A stretch of DNA of 64,000 nucleotides from Sweltsa coloradensis (Eukaryota > Arthropoda > Insecta > Plecoptera > Chloroperlidae), in assembly GCA_024449915.1 (NCBI GenBank), contig JAMZAV010000648.1:186001-250000 (forward strand), in the 5' to 3' direction. This document shows positions 11,744 through 23,345 of this stretch, piece after piece. The stretch's first letter is position 1. Every line of letters starts with the position of its first letter. The notes below the pieces were generated by a model that was not told the origin of the DNA, searched no databases, and saw only the letters and a list, made by a program, of their open reading frames with translations. The translations under genes and the position numbers were made by a program.

Positions 11744-14700
11744 ATCAAACGTTTGTCTGAGAATACAAAAATTTGGATTCCCCAGTTATTAAAACGTTCC
11801 ATGGCTATTTTTAACTCCATAGGCAATCAGTTATCCCATTTAGTCTAAAATTCAAATTCTTTTGTCTGAGATACAGCACTACACTCTTGGGTGTATAACA
11901 ATATGTGAACTCAAAAGTACAAACAATAAAAATATATAAACGAATTTCCTAATAAAGCTATGCTTAAGTTTAAGGTAACAAACGTTTCGTACATTGAATA
12001 AAATAATAGCCATAGCAATATACCACTGCCACAGAGGTAATTGCTTGTTTGTTCTTACTATTTTACAGTGCACTCAATCGTCTCGGAAACACCCAATAAC
12101 TTTGTTATCAATCTTAAGATCATTTTTATCACGCCAATAAATCTTTGTAAAGTGGAGTAACTCAGACACAGTTTCAGTTAGCGTGTATTTACTTGCGAAG
12201 TTAGTCCGTGTCTAGCTACAGAGTGCGTGAGCTCATGCACTCGAGCCCTTGTGCGTGTATACAGCAAGACTACGGCGCGTGACATGTATTCGGTGAATCC
12301 CTCGTCTTACAACGAGCTTTAGTAAAACACTCTTCTTATCTGCACTCACTCACTGATAACAGATATTGTGATCGGAATCACGCGAAACCTGGCTAGAACA
12401 TCATCGTTACATTTCCTGAACTCGGTCGCCGAGCTAATCCACGCCAATAACACGTACTACGCACGAACGGAAACAATCAAACGATTGATCTAGAGATTAG
12501 ATTGTGTGTGTTGAAGAATGAAGTGCAAAAATATAATTTATCATGGATCTAAAAACACTTCCTGATAAGGCATGGTAATTATTCTAAAAATATCTCACTG
12601 CAAGACTGTAAAACGACGTGTTATGGTGGCCGGGTCTCTAATGGACGACTGGTTTATAATATTCGTCCACGCTATAAGGCTACATCATGTGTTGACCCAC
12701 CATCACCAATGCCAATGTGCGAACTTATAATTAAATAAATACCTCAATATGATTTCGAAAATGGTTATAGTAAAACTTACGTTCTTTAAATAATTCATTC
12801 GAGATAGAAGTACCCATAGCACCCATAGTAAACGAGATAATGAACGGAATTCTAATAAAACTGTTCGCAGAAATTATACAAACATAACTGTCGTAGAGCT
12901 ATTTCAAATTTCAGATCAGCCAACAAAGGAATGATTGTAGTTTGAGGAAATATGTACACAGCAATTAGGCTACCTATCGGTACGGTAGTAATTTATTAAC
13001 GAATGTTAATTAATTTTAGAATGCTGAAGACATATTATTTAAGAATCTTCCAATATTAATCACGGTATCATCATCCTCCGCACGCGCAAATTCAAGACGG
13101 CGCGTCTAGAATGGAAACAAACGACTTGCGCTCTGGATTCGACGCACCCCCCTCTACGTTCTTACGAACTATAGCGTGAGGGATATATTTTCTTGAAATA
13201 TATTCTATTTTACCAAAAGTCAACTATATGACATAGTTTATTTGTTTGTTTACATTTAATACACGGTTCTAGGGTAGTGGCAACCCAGCATATTGTCTCG
13301 TGTTTCGCTGGGATATACGAGTTTCTATTTTGACAGCAATGTAAATTGTTTTTTAGTTTTCTCCACCTTGTGCTCTGAAAAGGCTGTTCCTGCATGAAAA
13401 TCCAATACAAAGAATAAATTCGGACAGCTTGACATTGATAACCTGTCAGGTACAGACACGTTCAATATACGATACCAGCTGTTGTATGATAATGGGTCTC
13501 TTGGTGTGGGTGATGTTATTATGGACAATATACATATTTTCACACGATCATGCTATTTCCTACTCTGTGAATACATTTTTACTGAGCTTTACTAAAAAGT
13601 GACACTAAAAATACGTCGATACATTTCACATATTTTGTATTCTTTAAAATTCCACCTCCTATGTTGGTTGATGTTGAGTTACATTTTTTTTCAGTAATCT
13701 ATGTTAAAATTAATTTCCTATCTAGGTTGCGAAAAACTAAACTGAAAGTTAAAAACACGTGTTATATTACACAATCATTCATCATCTTGAATGACACATA
13801 GACGTAGGAGAACAATAATTTTACCATGTCAGTTATTTAATAAATTACTTACACACCAAGCATTCTTCGATGTCTCCATGTTTTATATTCAATTCTCATC
13901 ACTGGTGGTGGTTGTGGAAATGTGATAAATGTTTCCTTGTGTGTAAGGAATTGGATCAGAATTCAAATTCAGATTCCAAATGTTTGTCATGTATCATTTT
14001 GAATTCCTGTAAAACAAAATCGTTAAATATTACTATTTCGGCTTAGTTTAACTTTATTCATTCACAACGCTATACTTTCTAAAGTAGGCATATTTTTTAA
14101 TATAGCATATTTTCCAAGTGGTAAAGTCACTGCATTATAATTGTAAGATAGCCTGTCTTTTGTAACACATTAATACAAAATTCATGAGTCCACAACGTTT
14201 GTAAACCCTTAAGCAATTATATTATTCATCTCGAAGTATGAATCGAATGTAATATTATCTTGCCCACACATCAGATTTTATTATATTATACAACTACCAG
14301 TGCCGGTAAGCTTGGTTGGGGTTATTGAGACCGGAGAGATTATCATGATCGTCAGTCAACCAAGCGTGTTTAATTATTTATGAAGACAAACATTGACCGT
14401 GTATGAATGATAACACCACGTTAAATAGTGAAGTTTTTCGTTGGGTTTCTATCACAGTTCACTAGAGGCTCGTTCAGGTTTAACGCGGCACGTAACTGTG
14501 CTAATGCTACAAAGTTCCACTTTTTCAACGAGTGCGTTACTTTGTGCGGAAATGCAGAGCAGGCGACGTGGCTAGGCCAACGAACCGAACTATAAACGAA
14601 CCAATCGCGTGGCGCACCCTTCTCATCGTGCACCCCTCAAGTCGCGAGCGTCATCTAGCGAGACTATCGCACACTGAGGAGGCATATAGAGGCACCTTAA

Positions 14701-14835
14701 TTAAAACCTATCGGGAATTGATTTTAATCACTTATAATAAAATTATTACATCATAGAGATTTATGAATCTATAGGTGACACCGTTACAATAAGGAAGAAA
14801 ACAAAAATTGGTATTTTTTTAAATTGATAAGTTCT
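11744..14835. other. Intron of gene 1, mostly featureless
   Basis: No confident exon on the plus strand. One minus-strand stretch with good splice sites (13853-14006) is listed separately. A minus-strand frame at about 12776-12890 is open between an acceptor-like and a donor-like site, but is too short to identify. Confidence 0.4.
13853..14006 (-). other. Candidate splice-flanked exon, minus strand
   Basis: On the minus strand a very good acceptor (ttttgttttacag) precedes 154 nt ending at a GTAAGT donor. None of the three frames is open across the whole interval, so a coding exon is not supported. It could be an untranslated exon of a minus-strand transcript, or chance. Confidence 0.2.
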
Positions 14836-14995
14836 AGCATTTTTTAGCCATCGTGGTGGCACGATTGTTGGCTCTACGAGGACGTGGGTGTGAATCCCGC
14901 ATAAAGCATGTTTTTTTTTTATAATCGTCCTTCATCGTCATCTATCCCACCACTCACCTCGAATAGCCTTAGTGCAGTATAATAGAAACGTTAAG
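14836..14995 (+). repeat. tRNA-like SINE
   Basis: A tRNA-like head with a B-box-like 'gggtgtgaatccc' is followed by a T run and a body ending 'accactcacctcgaatagcc', which is shared with the fragment at 2520-2660. A-box similarity is weak and no cloverleaf forms. Confidence 0.5.
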
Positions 14996-15479
14996 CAACA
15001 AAAATCATCATCATCGAGCATTTTCCTGCGGGATTTTCTTTTTTACAAAATTGTGTAATTCGGTGCTAATAGGACGAAGAAAGTGTGTACGTTAAAAATC
15101 AGCCGGATCGCTGAACCGATGGCGCTAAAAAATTTAAAAGACATCCGGTATACCAGTTAACTGATAACTGTTAGCAAAATCAGCAACATCCGTAGCGATT
15201 AGAACCTACAGAAAATGAAACTTAGAAAATTTGTATTTAATTTAATGACAAAGGTTTTTTCTTGAAGAAAACTTTTTTGTTTTTTATTTGCCATGCGATG
15301 AATGCATGCAGTGCCAAAGGTGTGCCGAATCTTGCATGCTTAAGATTCCCCAAAATGCCGCTGGGAGATTGAGTAAACCTTGTAATATTTCACGTATTTC
15401 GTACTGGCTATGTTTTCCATAGTATGGTATGCATTTCAAAACATGTTCTATAATTTATTAAATACAATCCAGAAATTAC

Positions 15480-15553
15480 AAAATCTTTCCCGACCGCTGT
15501 TTGAACCCAGGTCTCCCAAAATTCCGGGTATAAGGGCGCCTTAGCCAACTAGA
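15480..15553 (-). repeat. tRNA-like SINE head, minus strand
   Basis: On the minus strand 'tagttggctaaggcgccctt' (A-box-like) is followed by 'gggagacctgggttcaaaca' (B-box-like). It matches the fragment at 2045-2115. It abuts the element at 15554-15840. Confidence 0.55.
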
Positions 15554-15840
15554 CTAGGAAAACGCCAAAGTCGTTGTTAGACGAGTGAGCGAGTCATGTG
15601 TTGAGCACCCGGGAACATTTGTATTTAAGTTGATTGATAGATAGGTATACATGATAGGTTTTTAAGTTAAGTTTATAAGAGCGCGTTAACTGTAAGGTCA
15701 TAATGCGCCACTCTAGCCTATGATTGAAAGACCCATGCTGTCTAGAATCTAGATCCAGCCTTAGGTAGAGGGATGAAAGGGCATGTTACCGGGTAGTCAA
15801 CACATGGCTTACTCATTCGTCTTCTTTAGCGTTTTCCTAG
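15554..15840. mobile_element. Short element with CTAGGAAAACGC inverted ends
   Basis: Both ends read inward as CTAGGAAAACGC followed by about 40 bp of imperfect inverted repeat (agtcatgtgttgagcacccg on the left, agccatgtgttgactacccg on the right). Flanking bases are A and T. The 12-bp ends equal the 3' terminus of the HINE family, so this looks like two HINE 3' ends facing outward around unrelated DNA. Part of the interior (15668-15725) is a copy of the repeat at 5691. Confidence 0.65.
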
Positions 15841-16275
15841 TTAAACTAACATAAATGTTATAAAACATGACGTGAACATTTCTACAATTCGATAGTGGAA
15901 GCTGTCATAAATAACTTGAACTGTTCTCAGTGTAATTTAGGCATGTATAGAAGAATTAAATTCGACCAAATGATAAATGAAAGGTTTAGGACGGCAAACT
16001 TTGAAAATAAGAATATCGTCGTCTCGTTCGTTTTGTCGGTATAGGGATCGTACGAGATTAGCGTGAAATGCAATATTTCTACACCCGCATCACCCACCAA
16101 CATTTCCTAACATGCAATCCGAGTGCACTGTTTTGCTGACCTCTCATATCTTTCTTCTTAATCTCTTTGTCACGGGTCAGGCAATCGATAAAAATTGCAT
16201 GCGTACTTTTTGCAATGGCACGAAAATGTTGCCACAAGTTTCAACATGTGACTGATCTTTATTCTCTGTTTTCAG

Positions 16276-16416
16276 CCCTAAGTTCGCAATGTAAAGCGGA
16301 CGAGGAGTGTGTACAAAACGCCCACTGTGCTGTCAGCAATTCCACGAGTAACGCCAACGCCGGCCGTATGTGTTTGTGTGCAGCAGGCTTTGAAGAGGAT
16401 GACCACATGTGCAGCA
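16276..16416 (+). CDS. Gene 1, EGF-like cysteine-rich exon
   Basis: This 141-nt exon lies between acceptor 'tctctgttttcag' and donor GCA|GTAAGT, with phase 1 at both ends. It encodes 46 complete codons with six cysteines at residues 5, 11, 17, 32, 34 and 45 (C-x5-C-x5-C-x14-C-x-C-x10-C). The C-terminal half, CLCAAGFEEDDHMC, is a typical EGF ending (C-x-C-x2-GF...C). An N-glycosylation sequon (NST) lies between cysteines 3 and 4. The opening QCKADEEC matches ECKSDSEC of the exon at 4502, so the two are repeat units of one extracellular protein. A foldback element begins only 24 bp after the donor. The partner or ligand is unknown. Confidence 0.8.
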
Positions 16417-16439
16417 GTAAGTTAGGCAGAGATCGAGTA

Positions 16440-17217
16440 GTCAGGCGGCATACCCTGAGATATCCACGGAATACTTCAATTTTAGTATGAAAGCATAAAA
16501 TTTGGCATGATGATCGGACATACCATACTGTTGATTTAAGGAAATGGAGCCAATTGAAAATTTACCCAGGAACCCCTCAAATCAAAGATGGCGTCCAAAC
16601 ATGGTCTAATTTTTTAAAATTGTGGTCCTATGTTATTCATTTTCACTTTACGCACGTACTTTCAAGTACTGAATGTAAATTTGAGGTTCAAATTAACTTT
16701 TTTTAATCAGAGACCTCTCAAAATTAAAGATGGCGGCCAAAAAATCAGTTTGTCATTTATTAACGGATTTGATTGAATTTCGGTTTCGACGCGTACCTAT
16801 ATTGAGTTGCTGAGTATCATGTTGAGGTAAAAAATAATATGTTTTACCACAAAATGATACTCAGCAGCTCAATATACGTGTAGAAACCGAAATTCAATCA
16901 AATTCGTTAATAAATGACAAACTGATTTTTGGCCGCCATCTTTAATTTTGAGAGGTTTCTGATTACAAAAAGTTAATTTGAACCTCAAATTTATATTCAG
17001 TTCTTGAAAGTATGTGCGTAAAGTGAAAATGAATAACATAGGACCATAATTTTTAAAATAAGCCATGTTTGGACGCCATCTTTGATTTGAGGGGTTCCTG
17101 GGTAAATTTTCAATTGGCTCCATTTCCTTAAATCATCAGTAGGGTATGTCCGATTATCATGCCAAATTTCATGCTTTTATACTAAAATCGAAGTATTCTC
17201 CAGGTATGCCGCCAGAC
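16440..17217. mobile_element. Foldback MITE, arms ~380 bp, TA flanks
   Basis: The two halves (about 16440-16833 and 16842-17217) are nearly perfect reverse complements with a loop of under 10 bp. The tips read GTCAGGCGGCATACC and GTCTGGCGGCATACC, each flanked by TA, as expected of Tc1/mariner-type insertion. Within each arm two AAAGATGGCG-like motifs recur (tcaaatcaaagatggcgtcc, aattaaagatggcggcc). An open frame on the minus strand is a by-product of the symmetry. Transcribed in the gene 1 intron, it would form a very long hairpin. Confidence 0.9.
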
Positions 17218-17469
17218 TAGAGACAGTAAACACCAGTCTAAATAACTGAATATATCAATTAGGTATTCATACATTCCATGCTTCAACACAAACATACAAG
17301 ATGATGTAACAAAGGGTCCTCACACGTGTCAACAGACAAAACATTTCTACAAATAATTAATTGAAGGCCATTGGAGATCATATTCCTACATAATTGAATA
17401 GGTCAGGTGAATAAGTGTTCCAGTTACAAAAACCGCCATTCCATTCTACAGGCAAAGGGGCATAATTAA

Positions 17470-17998
17470 AGGCTATTGTACCACCTCTGGCCGATGATTT
17501 GAAATTCGAAGAAAATGTCTGAAAAGTTTGCTGAATGAAAGAAGGCCTTTAAAATAACAGAAAAAAAAATTGTGAATTTTTTTGGGCGGGACATAACCTC
17601 ACTTTTGGAAATAAGATTTAGATTTTTAGACAAAAGTGTAATATACAAGACTAGTTTAAAATTAAATTTTGAGAATCGGTTTTCTGGACATAGTTTTTAA
17701 ACACCTTTAGCTATAACTTGACTATAGCAAAAATAGTTTTCTGAAAATAACAGTTGGAGTACGAATTTTTTTGTCAAAGGGTAGAAACCGATTCTCAAAA
17801 TTTAATTTTGAACTAGTCTTGTATATTACACTTTTGTCCAAAAATCTAAATATAATTTCCAAAAGTGAGGTTATGTCCCGCCCAAAAAAATTCAATTTTT
17901 TTTTCTGTTATTGTAAAGGCCTTCTTTCATTCGGCAAACTTTTCAGACATGTTTCTTCGACTTTCAAATCATCGGCCAGAGGTGGTACAATAATAGCC
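17470..17998. mobile_element. Foldback MITE, arms ~215 bp, TTAA flanks
   Basis: The arms at about 17470-17683 and 17785-17998 are reverse complements around a ~100-bp loop. The tips read (A)GGCTATT and are flanked by TTAA on both sides, the target used by piggyBac-type elements. The tip sequence itself is not one I recognise. Each arm has a T-rich block and 'gggcgggacataacctcact'. No protein is encoded. Confidence 0.85.
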
Positions 17999-18002
17999 TT
18001 AA

Positions 18003-19427
18003 ATGCAAGAAATACCCAAGTTCAAGCCGTGCTATGATGGTAATTTGCCTCAAGGCAACAACTGACCAAGTACGTGTTACTTGGTCATTTCTTGCCTTGA
18101 TGTGTGTACGATCACGTTCGTGTATAATGTAATAAATCACAATTTCTAACCCAGTTATTGTAAATGTGTTACTGCTTATGTTTATATTAGCTAAAGCAAG
18201 GACTTCTACACATCTCCTAGTCTTATTTTATATAGTAATATAAATTTAAGATAAAATTATTATTTTGGAACAAAAATATAAATTCATATGTTTTATTTAT
18301 TTTATATTTGTTTTTAAGTGACTTGCTAGTTTAATGCCACGTGGCTGCAATGAGTTTTACGAAAAATGCTTAGAAAATGGTTTAATTCCTGAAAAAATTA
18401 AAAAAGTAAAGCCAAGAAATGACCAAGTGATAACCAAAATCTTAATTTTTCAAGGAAAAATCAAGTCAATAAAAAATCATTAAACTGTATTTTAAGGTAT
18501 CTTAAGGTTAACTAGTATGCAATTTTGTATTCTTTAAAATAAAAAATTGGCTGCTTTATCTAGTTGTATCTATTTATCTCCGAATGTTGAATTTGTAACT
18601 TGGTAAGTTATTTACTTGGCCCATTCAATTTTTAACACCAGGGGTAAGTTTCGACACCGTTTTGACCCTTAGTTTATCACACAATATAAAGCGATAAGTG
18701 TCCATCGTGATAATAAAGAGAACCAAGAGAAGATAATATGTATATTACAATATTAGTGTGTTTTGGCTACTACCGCTGTCAATAATATAAAGAGATAGCG
18801 ACGGAATCTGGCCCCGAAAGGTTGCTGTACATGTCTTTGTAATAATATGATACTTCAAACTTTAAATTTGTCAAATCTGGCAGTTTGGGAATGGAAATTG
18901 CACAAAATAGCATGACAGCTTAAATTAAATATATAACAAATTTTAAAACCAAAGTATTCTAAAATATGTACAATGAAACGAAGTGATAGTGAGACAAAAG
19001 TTGTTAAATTGTCATATAACACGAACACAAAAGTTAAAAAATTGTAATAACTATAGTAGTAAACAACCAGTTTCTCGGAGATTTTTTATTCAAAAATATT
19101 TCTTAATTTTTCCCTTTTATCGGTGCTGTTTGTTATTTTACAAATTGACCACGAATATCACATAAACTGAATATCGAAAAATAACCTTTAATTATTAATT
19201 ACTACGAAAACAACACTGTCTAAATAAGTATTAATTATCCGAAGAACCCGTAAAGTGTACATTGAACCGAACGTCCTGGGTAGGAAATGTCTTAAGTTAC
19301 TTAGTTATGCTTTGAAAATTATTACCAATACACTATTCTTCATCCTTCTTTCAATAGTTAATAAACAACCAAGAAATTAGCCGGTGAAAGAAATTGGACT
19401 CTTGAGAATCAATATTTAAGTTACTAT
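18003..19427. other. Non-genic intron sequence
   Basis: AT-rich DNA without a supported exon. Two similar phrases about non-coding 'cttggtcatttcttgcc' (18090) and 'aagaaatgaccaagtgataa' (18412) are inverted relative to each other, but too short and too far apart to define an element. Confidence 0.4.
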
Positions 19428-19662
19428 CGTATCGGCCTTGTTGACTCTGGCGTTGATCCGCGGCTGTTCGCACTGTCCATACCACTGATTGCTATATTTC
19501 TTATTAAAAATATCGATCATTGGTTGGCTATCGCTCACTCGTCGATTGCGTCGGGGCCTACAGAGTTGGCTTGGTCGCTTTGATTTACTGTCCCCCAATG
19601 AAAATCAGTTATATAACTGAGTGGGTAGACTCTAAATACAATCTAATTATTTATTTAAATGG
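19428..19662 (+). repeat. SINE family 1, 5'-truncated copy
   Basis: It contains 'atcggccttgttgactctgg', 'cgtcggggcctacagagttg', 'ttggtcgctttgattta' and 'atataactgagtgggtagac' with an (ATTT)n-like tail. These are the body and tail of the full-length SINE at 21955-22372. The tRNA-like head is missing. Confidence 0.8.
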
Positions 19663-19839
19663 GATATACTAAACTGAATAGAATAGGATAGAATAGGATA
19701 AAATAAATAACTATTGGTAAATTCTGTTCGAAATTACAACACAATTCAGAAAATGGTCTTACTGCAAACAATACCAAAATACAAATTTCTATTATTATTT
19801 TTGTGACTTACTTTGTACATATGTGCATAGCTTCGTTAT

Positions 19840-20588
19840 TGGATGAGCGTAGCGAAGATTCCATTTCACTACACTGGAGAAAAAAATCCGGAATGTTTTT
19901 TTTTCTTTTTTTTTGTATTTTTGTGTCTGTTAACACGATTCCGGCTAAAACCGATACTCCGATTGCGATGAAATTTTATGGAGGTCTTCGAAATCTCTGA
20001 ACTTAGAACTGCCACGTTTTTGAGCGCAATCGGGAAATTTTTTCTTATAAAAAACGCAATTTTACGATTTTTTTCGATTTTTAAAAAAATTCTTCGACCT
20101 CTAACACCTACATGCTTTATCCGATTGTAATGATTTTTTCACAGAACCTTAATTTTATGAATTAAGATATTCGTGTGAAATTTGAGCGTAATCGAAAAAA
20201 TTTATTCTCATGAAAATCGAAATTTTACGGGTTTTTTCTTTTTTAAAACAATTCTTTGACTTATAACACCTACATGCTTTATCCTATTGTAATGATTTTT
20301 TCACAGAACCTTAATTTCATGAATTAATGTACTCGTGTTAAATTTGAGCGCAATCGAATAATTATTTCTTATGAAAATTGCAATTTTACGATTTTTTTAT
20401 TTTTTTAAAATTACGATGAATTAAAAAAATTAAATTAATTTTTATTTAATTTTATTTAATTTAAAAAAAAATCTTCGACTAAGTAATGATTTTTGCACAG
20501 AACAACAGAAAATCCGCGTAACACATGGCAGCTCAATGCACCAATTACGCTCATCCAACAACGCGGCGGGACTTAAGCGTTTTCCTAG
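19840..20588 (+). mobile_element. HINE/Helentron-like element, type A
   Basis: It starts T|TGGATGAGCGTAGCGAAG and ends GCGTTTTCCTAG|T, so it sits between two T's with no target duplication. The inverted copy of the start, CGCTCATCCAACAACGC, lies about 30 bp inside the 3' end, giving asymmetric subterminal inverted repeats as described for Helentrons/Helitron2. The interior shares 'ttccatttcactacactgga', 'taaaaccgatactccgattg' and repeated 'acctacatgctttatccgat' units with the other type-A copies. It carries no Rep/helicase gene. Confidence 0.8.
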
Positions 20589-20621
20589 TAACTAAAACAA
20601 TAAGATACCCAATGATTTTTT

Positions 20622-20849
20622 GGTTTATTTGGATTAAGGACGCGTCAACCGTTAGGTCATAATGCACCACTCTAGCCTAGGCGATATAAGAAGGAGGGGC
20701 CCATACTGGTCAGAACCAGCCACGGGTAAGGCTGAAGGGGTGTTTCTCTCGTCGCGGTCGTCATCGTCTTTGTCATCGTTCGTTGTGTCACTGTCATCGT
20801 CGTCGGGAAGGTAGTCAAGGGAAGGGGGAGGTGTCCCCGACGACGATTG
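20622..20849. repeat. Dispersed repeat with 'GACGACG' end, copy 2
   Basis: Second copy of the repeat at 5691-5908, sharing 'ggacgcgtcaaccgttaggt', 'ggtcagaaccagcca' and the CpG-rich 'tgtccccgacgacgattg' end. It lies between two type-A HINEs in opposite orientation. Confidence 0.75.
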
Positions 20850-21006
20850 CCAGAGCTGGCCTCTAGTTTCGGGGAGTAATATATTCCCCTCTTACTAGCT
20901 GATGTTTGCGAGGTGGACTTTTTCTCTTGAATCGCCTTGTACGATTAGCAGAGCCATGCTCTGGGCCAATTTCTACCCCCAAAAATTATCTGTAACAATG
21001 TACTTA

Positions 21007-21744
21007 CTAGGAAGCTTCGCAAACGCTTTTTCAGACGCGTTGTTGGATGAGCGTAATTGGTGCATTGAGCTGCCATGTGTTATGCGGATTTTCTGTTGTT
21101 CTGTGAAAAAATCATTACTAAGCTGACATCTTCTTAAAATTAAATTATTAACTTAATTTTTTTTTAAAATTAATCGTAAATTTACAAAAGAAAAAATCGT
21201 AAAATTGCAATTTTCATAAGAAATAATTATTCGATTGCGCTCAAATTTAACACGAATATATTAATTTATAAAATTAAGGGTTTGTGAAAAAATCATTACA
21301 ATAGGATAAATCATGTAGGTGTTATTCGTCAAAGAACTGTTTTAAAAAAGAAAAACCCGTAAAATTTCGATATTCATGAGAAATAATTTTTCGATTGCGC
21401 TCAAATTTCACACAAATATCTTAATTCATAGAATTAATGTTTTCTTTGAAAAAATTACTAAAATCGGTTAAAGCATATAAGTGTTATGAGTCGAAGAATT
21501 TTTTTAAAAATTAAAAAAAATCGTAAAATTGCGATTTTCATGAGAAATAATTTTCCGATTGCGCTCAAAAACGTGGCAGTTCTAAGTTCAGAGATTTCGA
21601 AGGCCTCCAGAAAATTTCATTGCAATTGGAGTATCGGTTTAGCCGAAATCGTGTTAATAGACACACACAAAAAAAAAAGTTTTTTTCTCCAGTGTAGTGA
21701 AATGGAATCTTCGCTTCGCTCGCTACGCTCTCGACGCTCATCCA
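21007..21744 (-). mobile_element. HINE/Helentron-like element, type A
   Basis: Minus orientation. The plus strand reads A|CTAGGAAGCTTCGCAAACGC at the 3' end, then GCGTTGTTGGATGAGCG, and ends CGACGCTCATCCA|A at the 5' end. It shares 'cattgagctgccatgtgtta' with the copy at 19840-20588 and 'ctccagtgtagtgaaatgga' with the copy at 55627-56302. The internal segment with 'gtaggtgttat' is repeated two to three times at roughly 100-bp intervals, so the body is itself a degenerate tandem array. Confidence 0.8.
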
Positions 21745-21954
21745 ATAAACAACTAAAATGAAACAAGTGGTACACGTATTCGGGGTATTTGTCCACTTTC
21801 AGTGCTTTGGCATTTCATTTTCTAAATATTAACACATGCAATGTAATTGAAACGCTATTAATAACCACGGATTACCTATAATAAGGACCGATCACGAAGC
21901 TGACCGTTATTTTACTACTCTTATTTCTACATTAAAATCCCTCTTGTAGGATTG

Positions 21955-22372
21955 TGTGGCTCGTTGGTCTTGTTGTTAGCGTATCTGCTTCCAATGCAGA
22001 AGGTCCGGGGTTCGATTCCCGTTTAAGTCAGAAAATTTTTTACTTCTGATTTGGACTTAAGTCCATCAGTTCTTGTCTTAGGAGTTTGTAAACGGTGACT
22101 TTGGAGCCGTCCTAGCAACGAAGCACATAATAAATTCAGAGTTGTTCTGAATCGGCCTTGTTGATTCTGGCGTTGATTCGCGGGTGTTCGCACTGTCCAT
22201 ACCACTGAATACTGATTGCTATATTTCCAATAACAATGTCGCGTCACTCGTCGATTACGTCGGGGCCTGCAGGGTTGGCTTGGTCGCTTTGATTTAAAGT
22301 CCCCCACTGAAAATCAGTTATATAACTGAGTGGGTAGACTCTAAATCCAATTTATTTATTTATTTAGGGTTG
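21955..22372 (+). repeat. SINE family 1, full-length, tRNA-derived
   Basis: The head (about 21955-22020) keeps a tRNA-like anticodon arm (TCTGC-TTCCAAT-GCAGA) and an exact B box GGTTCGATTCC. The loop reads CCA, or TCC if shifted by one, so a tRNA-Trp or tRNA-Gly origin is possible. A ~330-bp body follows and ends in (ATTT)n. Other copies are at 22981-23345 and 19428-19662. The direct neighbour copies differ by several indels, so the family has not been active very recently here. Confidence 0.85.
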
Positions 22373-22380
22373 CCGAGAAC

Positions 22381-22980
22381 AGAAATATTCCAACGTTCTG
22401 GGAGACTAGTCGGCCCCCATAAACCCCACGTTTCGTAATAACAATCAGAATTATTATGTTGAAGAACATTGTCAACAACAAGCGCAGGTCAATCAGAGGT
22501 CATGTTCGGTTTTCATCGTAAGACGTGACACAGGCACAGACACTCGGAAAGAGAAGTGAAGGATTTAGGGTAGCTTCTTTCCAAAACATTGCTAATCAAT
22601 TTGTTTCAACTTGACAGAATGTGTAACCTTCGGCAAACTTTGGAATGATGCATTTAATAGTTTGATTGAATGGTTCCAATATATCGTTGCAACTATTTTA
22701 ATGTAATTATAGACCATATTTTATAATAACAATTTTTTAGTTTAAGCCCAAACTGATTTATTTGTAAATCTAAAATCGCTAACCAAAAAGGCAATCGAAC
22801 CAATTTAACAAATCAGTACACGATTCTTCCTAACTTCAAGGACATAAAACAATCTTTCAGTCCATATATCTTTAAGTCATGGAAGTTGCAAAGAACATGT
22901 TTTATAACATGGAAATAATAAGATATTAATTAGTAATCCAGCATTTACGATATACGTGCTTTGTACATTTTAAATAATAA
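22381..22980. other. Non-genic stretch between SINEs
   Basis: No exon or recognised repeat. The sequence is AT-rich after a slightly GC-richer start (ccccataaaccccacgtttc). Confidence 0.4.
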
Positions 22981-23345
22981 CCTTATCTCCATGCAGAAGG
23001 TCCAGGGTTCGTTCCCGCTTAAGTCGAAGTTTTTAACTTCTGATTTGGACTTAAGTCCATTAGTTCTTGTCTTAGGAGTTTGTAACGGTGAACTTTGGAG
23101 CCGTCCTAGCAACGAAGCACATAATAAATTTCAGAGTTTTTGATCGGCCTTGTTGATTCTGGCGTTGATTGCGGTTTCCCTGTCCATACCAATGATTGTT
23201 ATATTTCCTATTAAAAATCGATCTTGGTTGGTTATCATCACTCGTTCAATTGCGTCGGGGCCTGCAGGGTGGCTTGGTCGCTTTGATTTAAAGTCCACTC
23301 ACTGAAAATCCGTTATTAACTGAGTGGTTAGACTCAATAATTTTT
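22981..23345 (+). repeat. SINE family 1, copy with shortened head
   Basis: It begins inside the tRNA-like head (ctccatgcagaaggtccagg) and runs through the shared body 'ggacttaagtccattagttc', 'ggagccgtcctagcaacgaa' and 'cttggtcgctttgatttaaa' to a T-rich tail. Confidence 0.8.

Noticed and set aside
16869..17123. 84-codon minus-strand frame
   Set aside because: Lies wholly in one arm of a foldback, and the other arm contains the mirrored sequence. Not a gene.
21955..22025. Functional tRNA gene
   Set aside because: Anticodon arm and B box are present, but the acceptor stem does not pair and it continues into a SINE body with sister copies.
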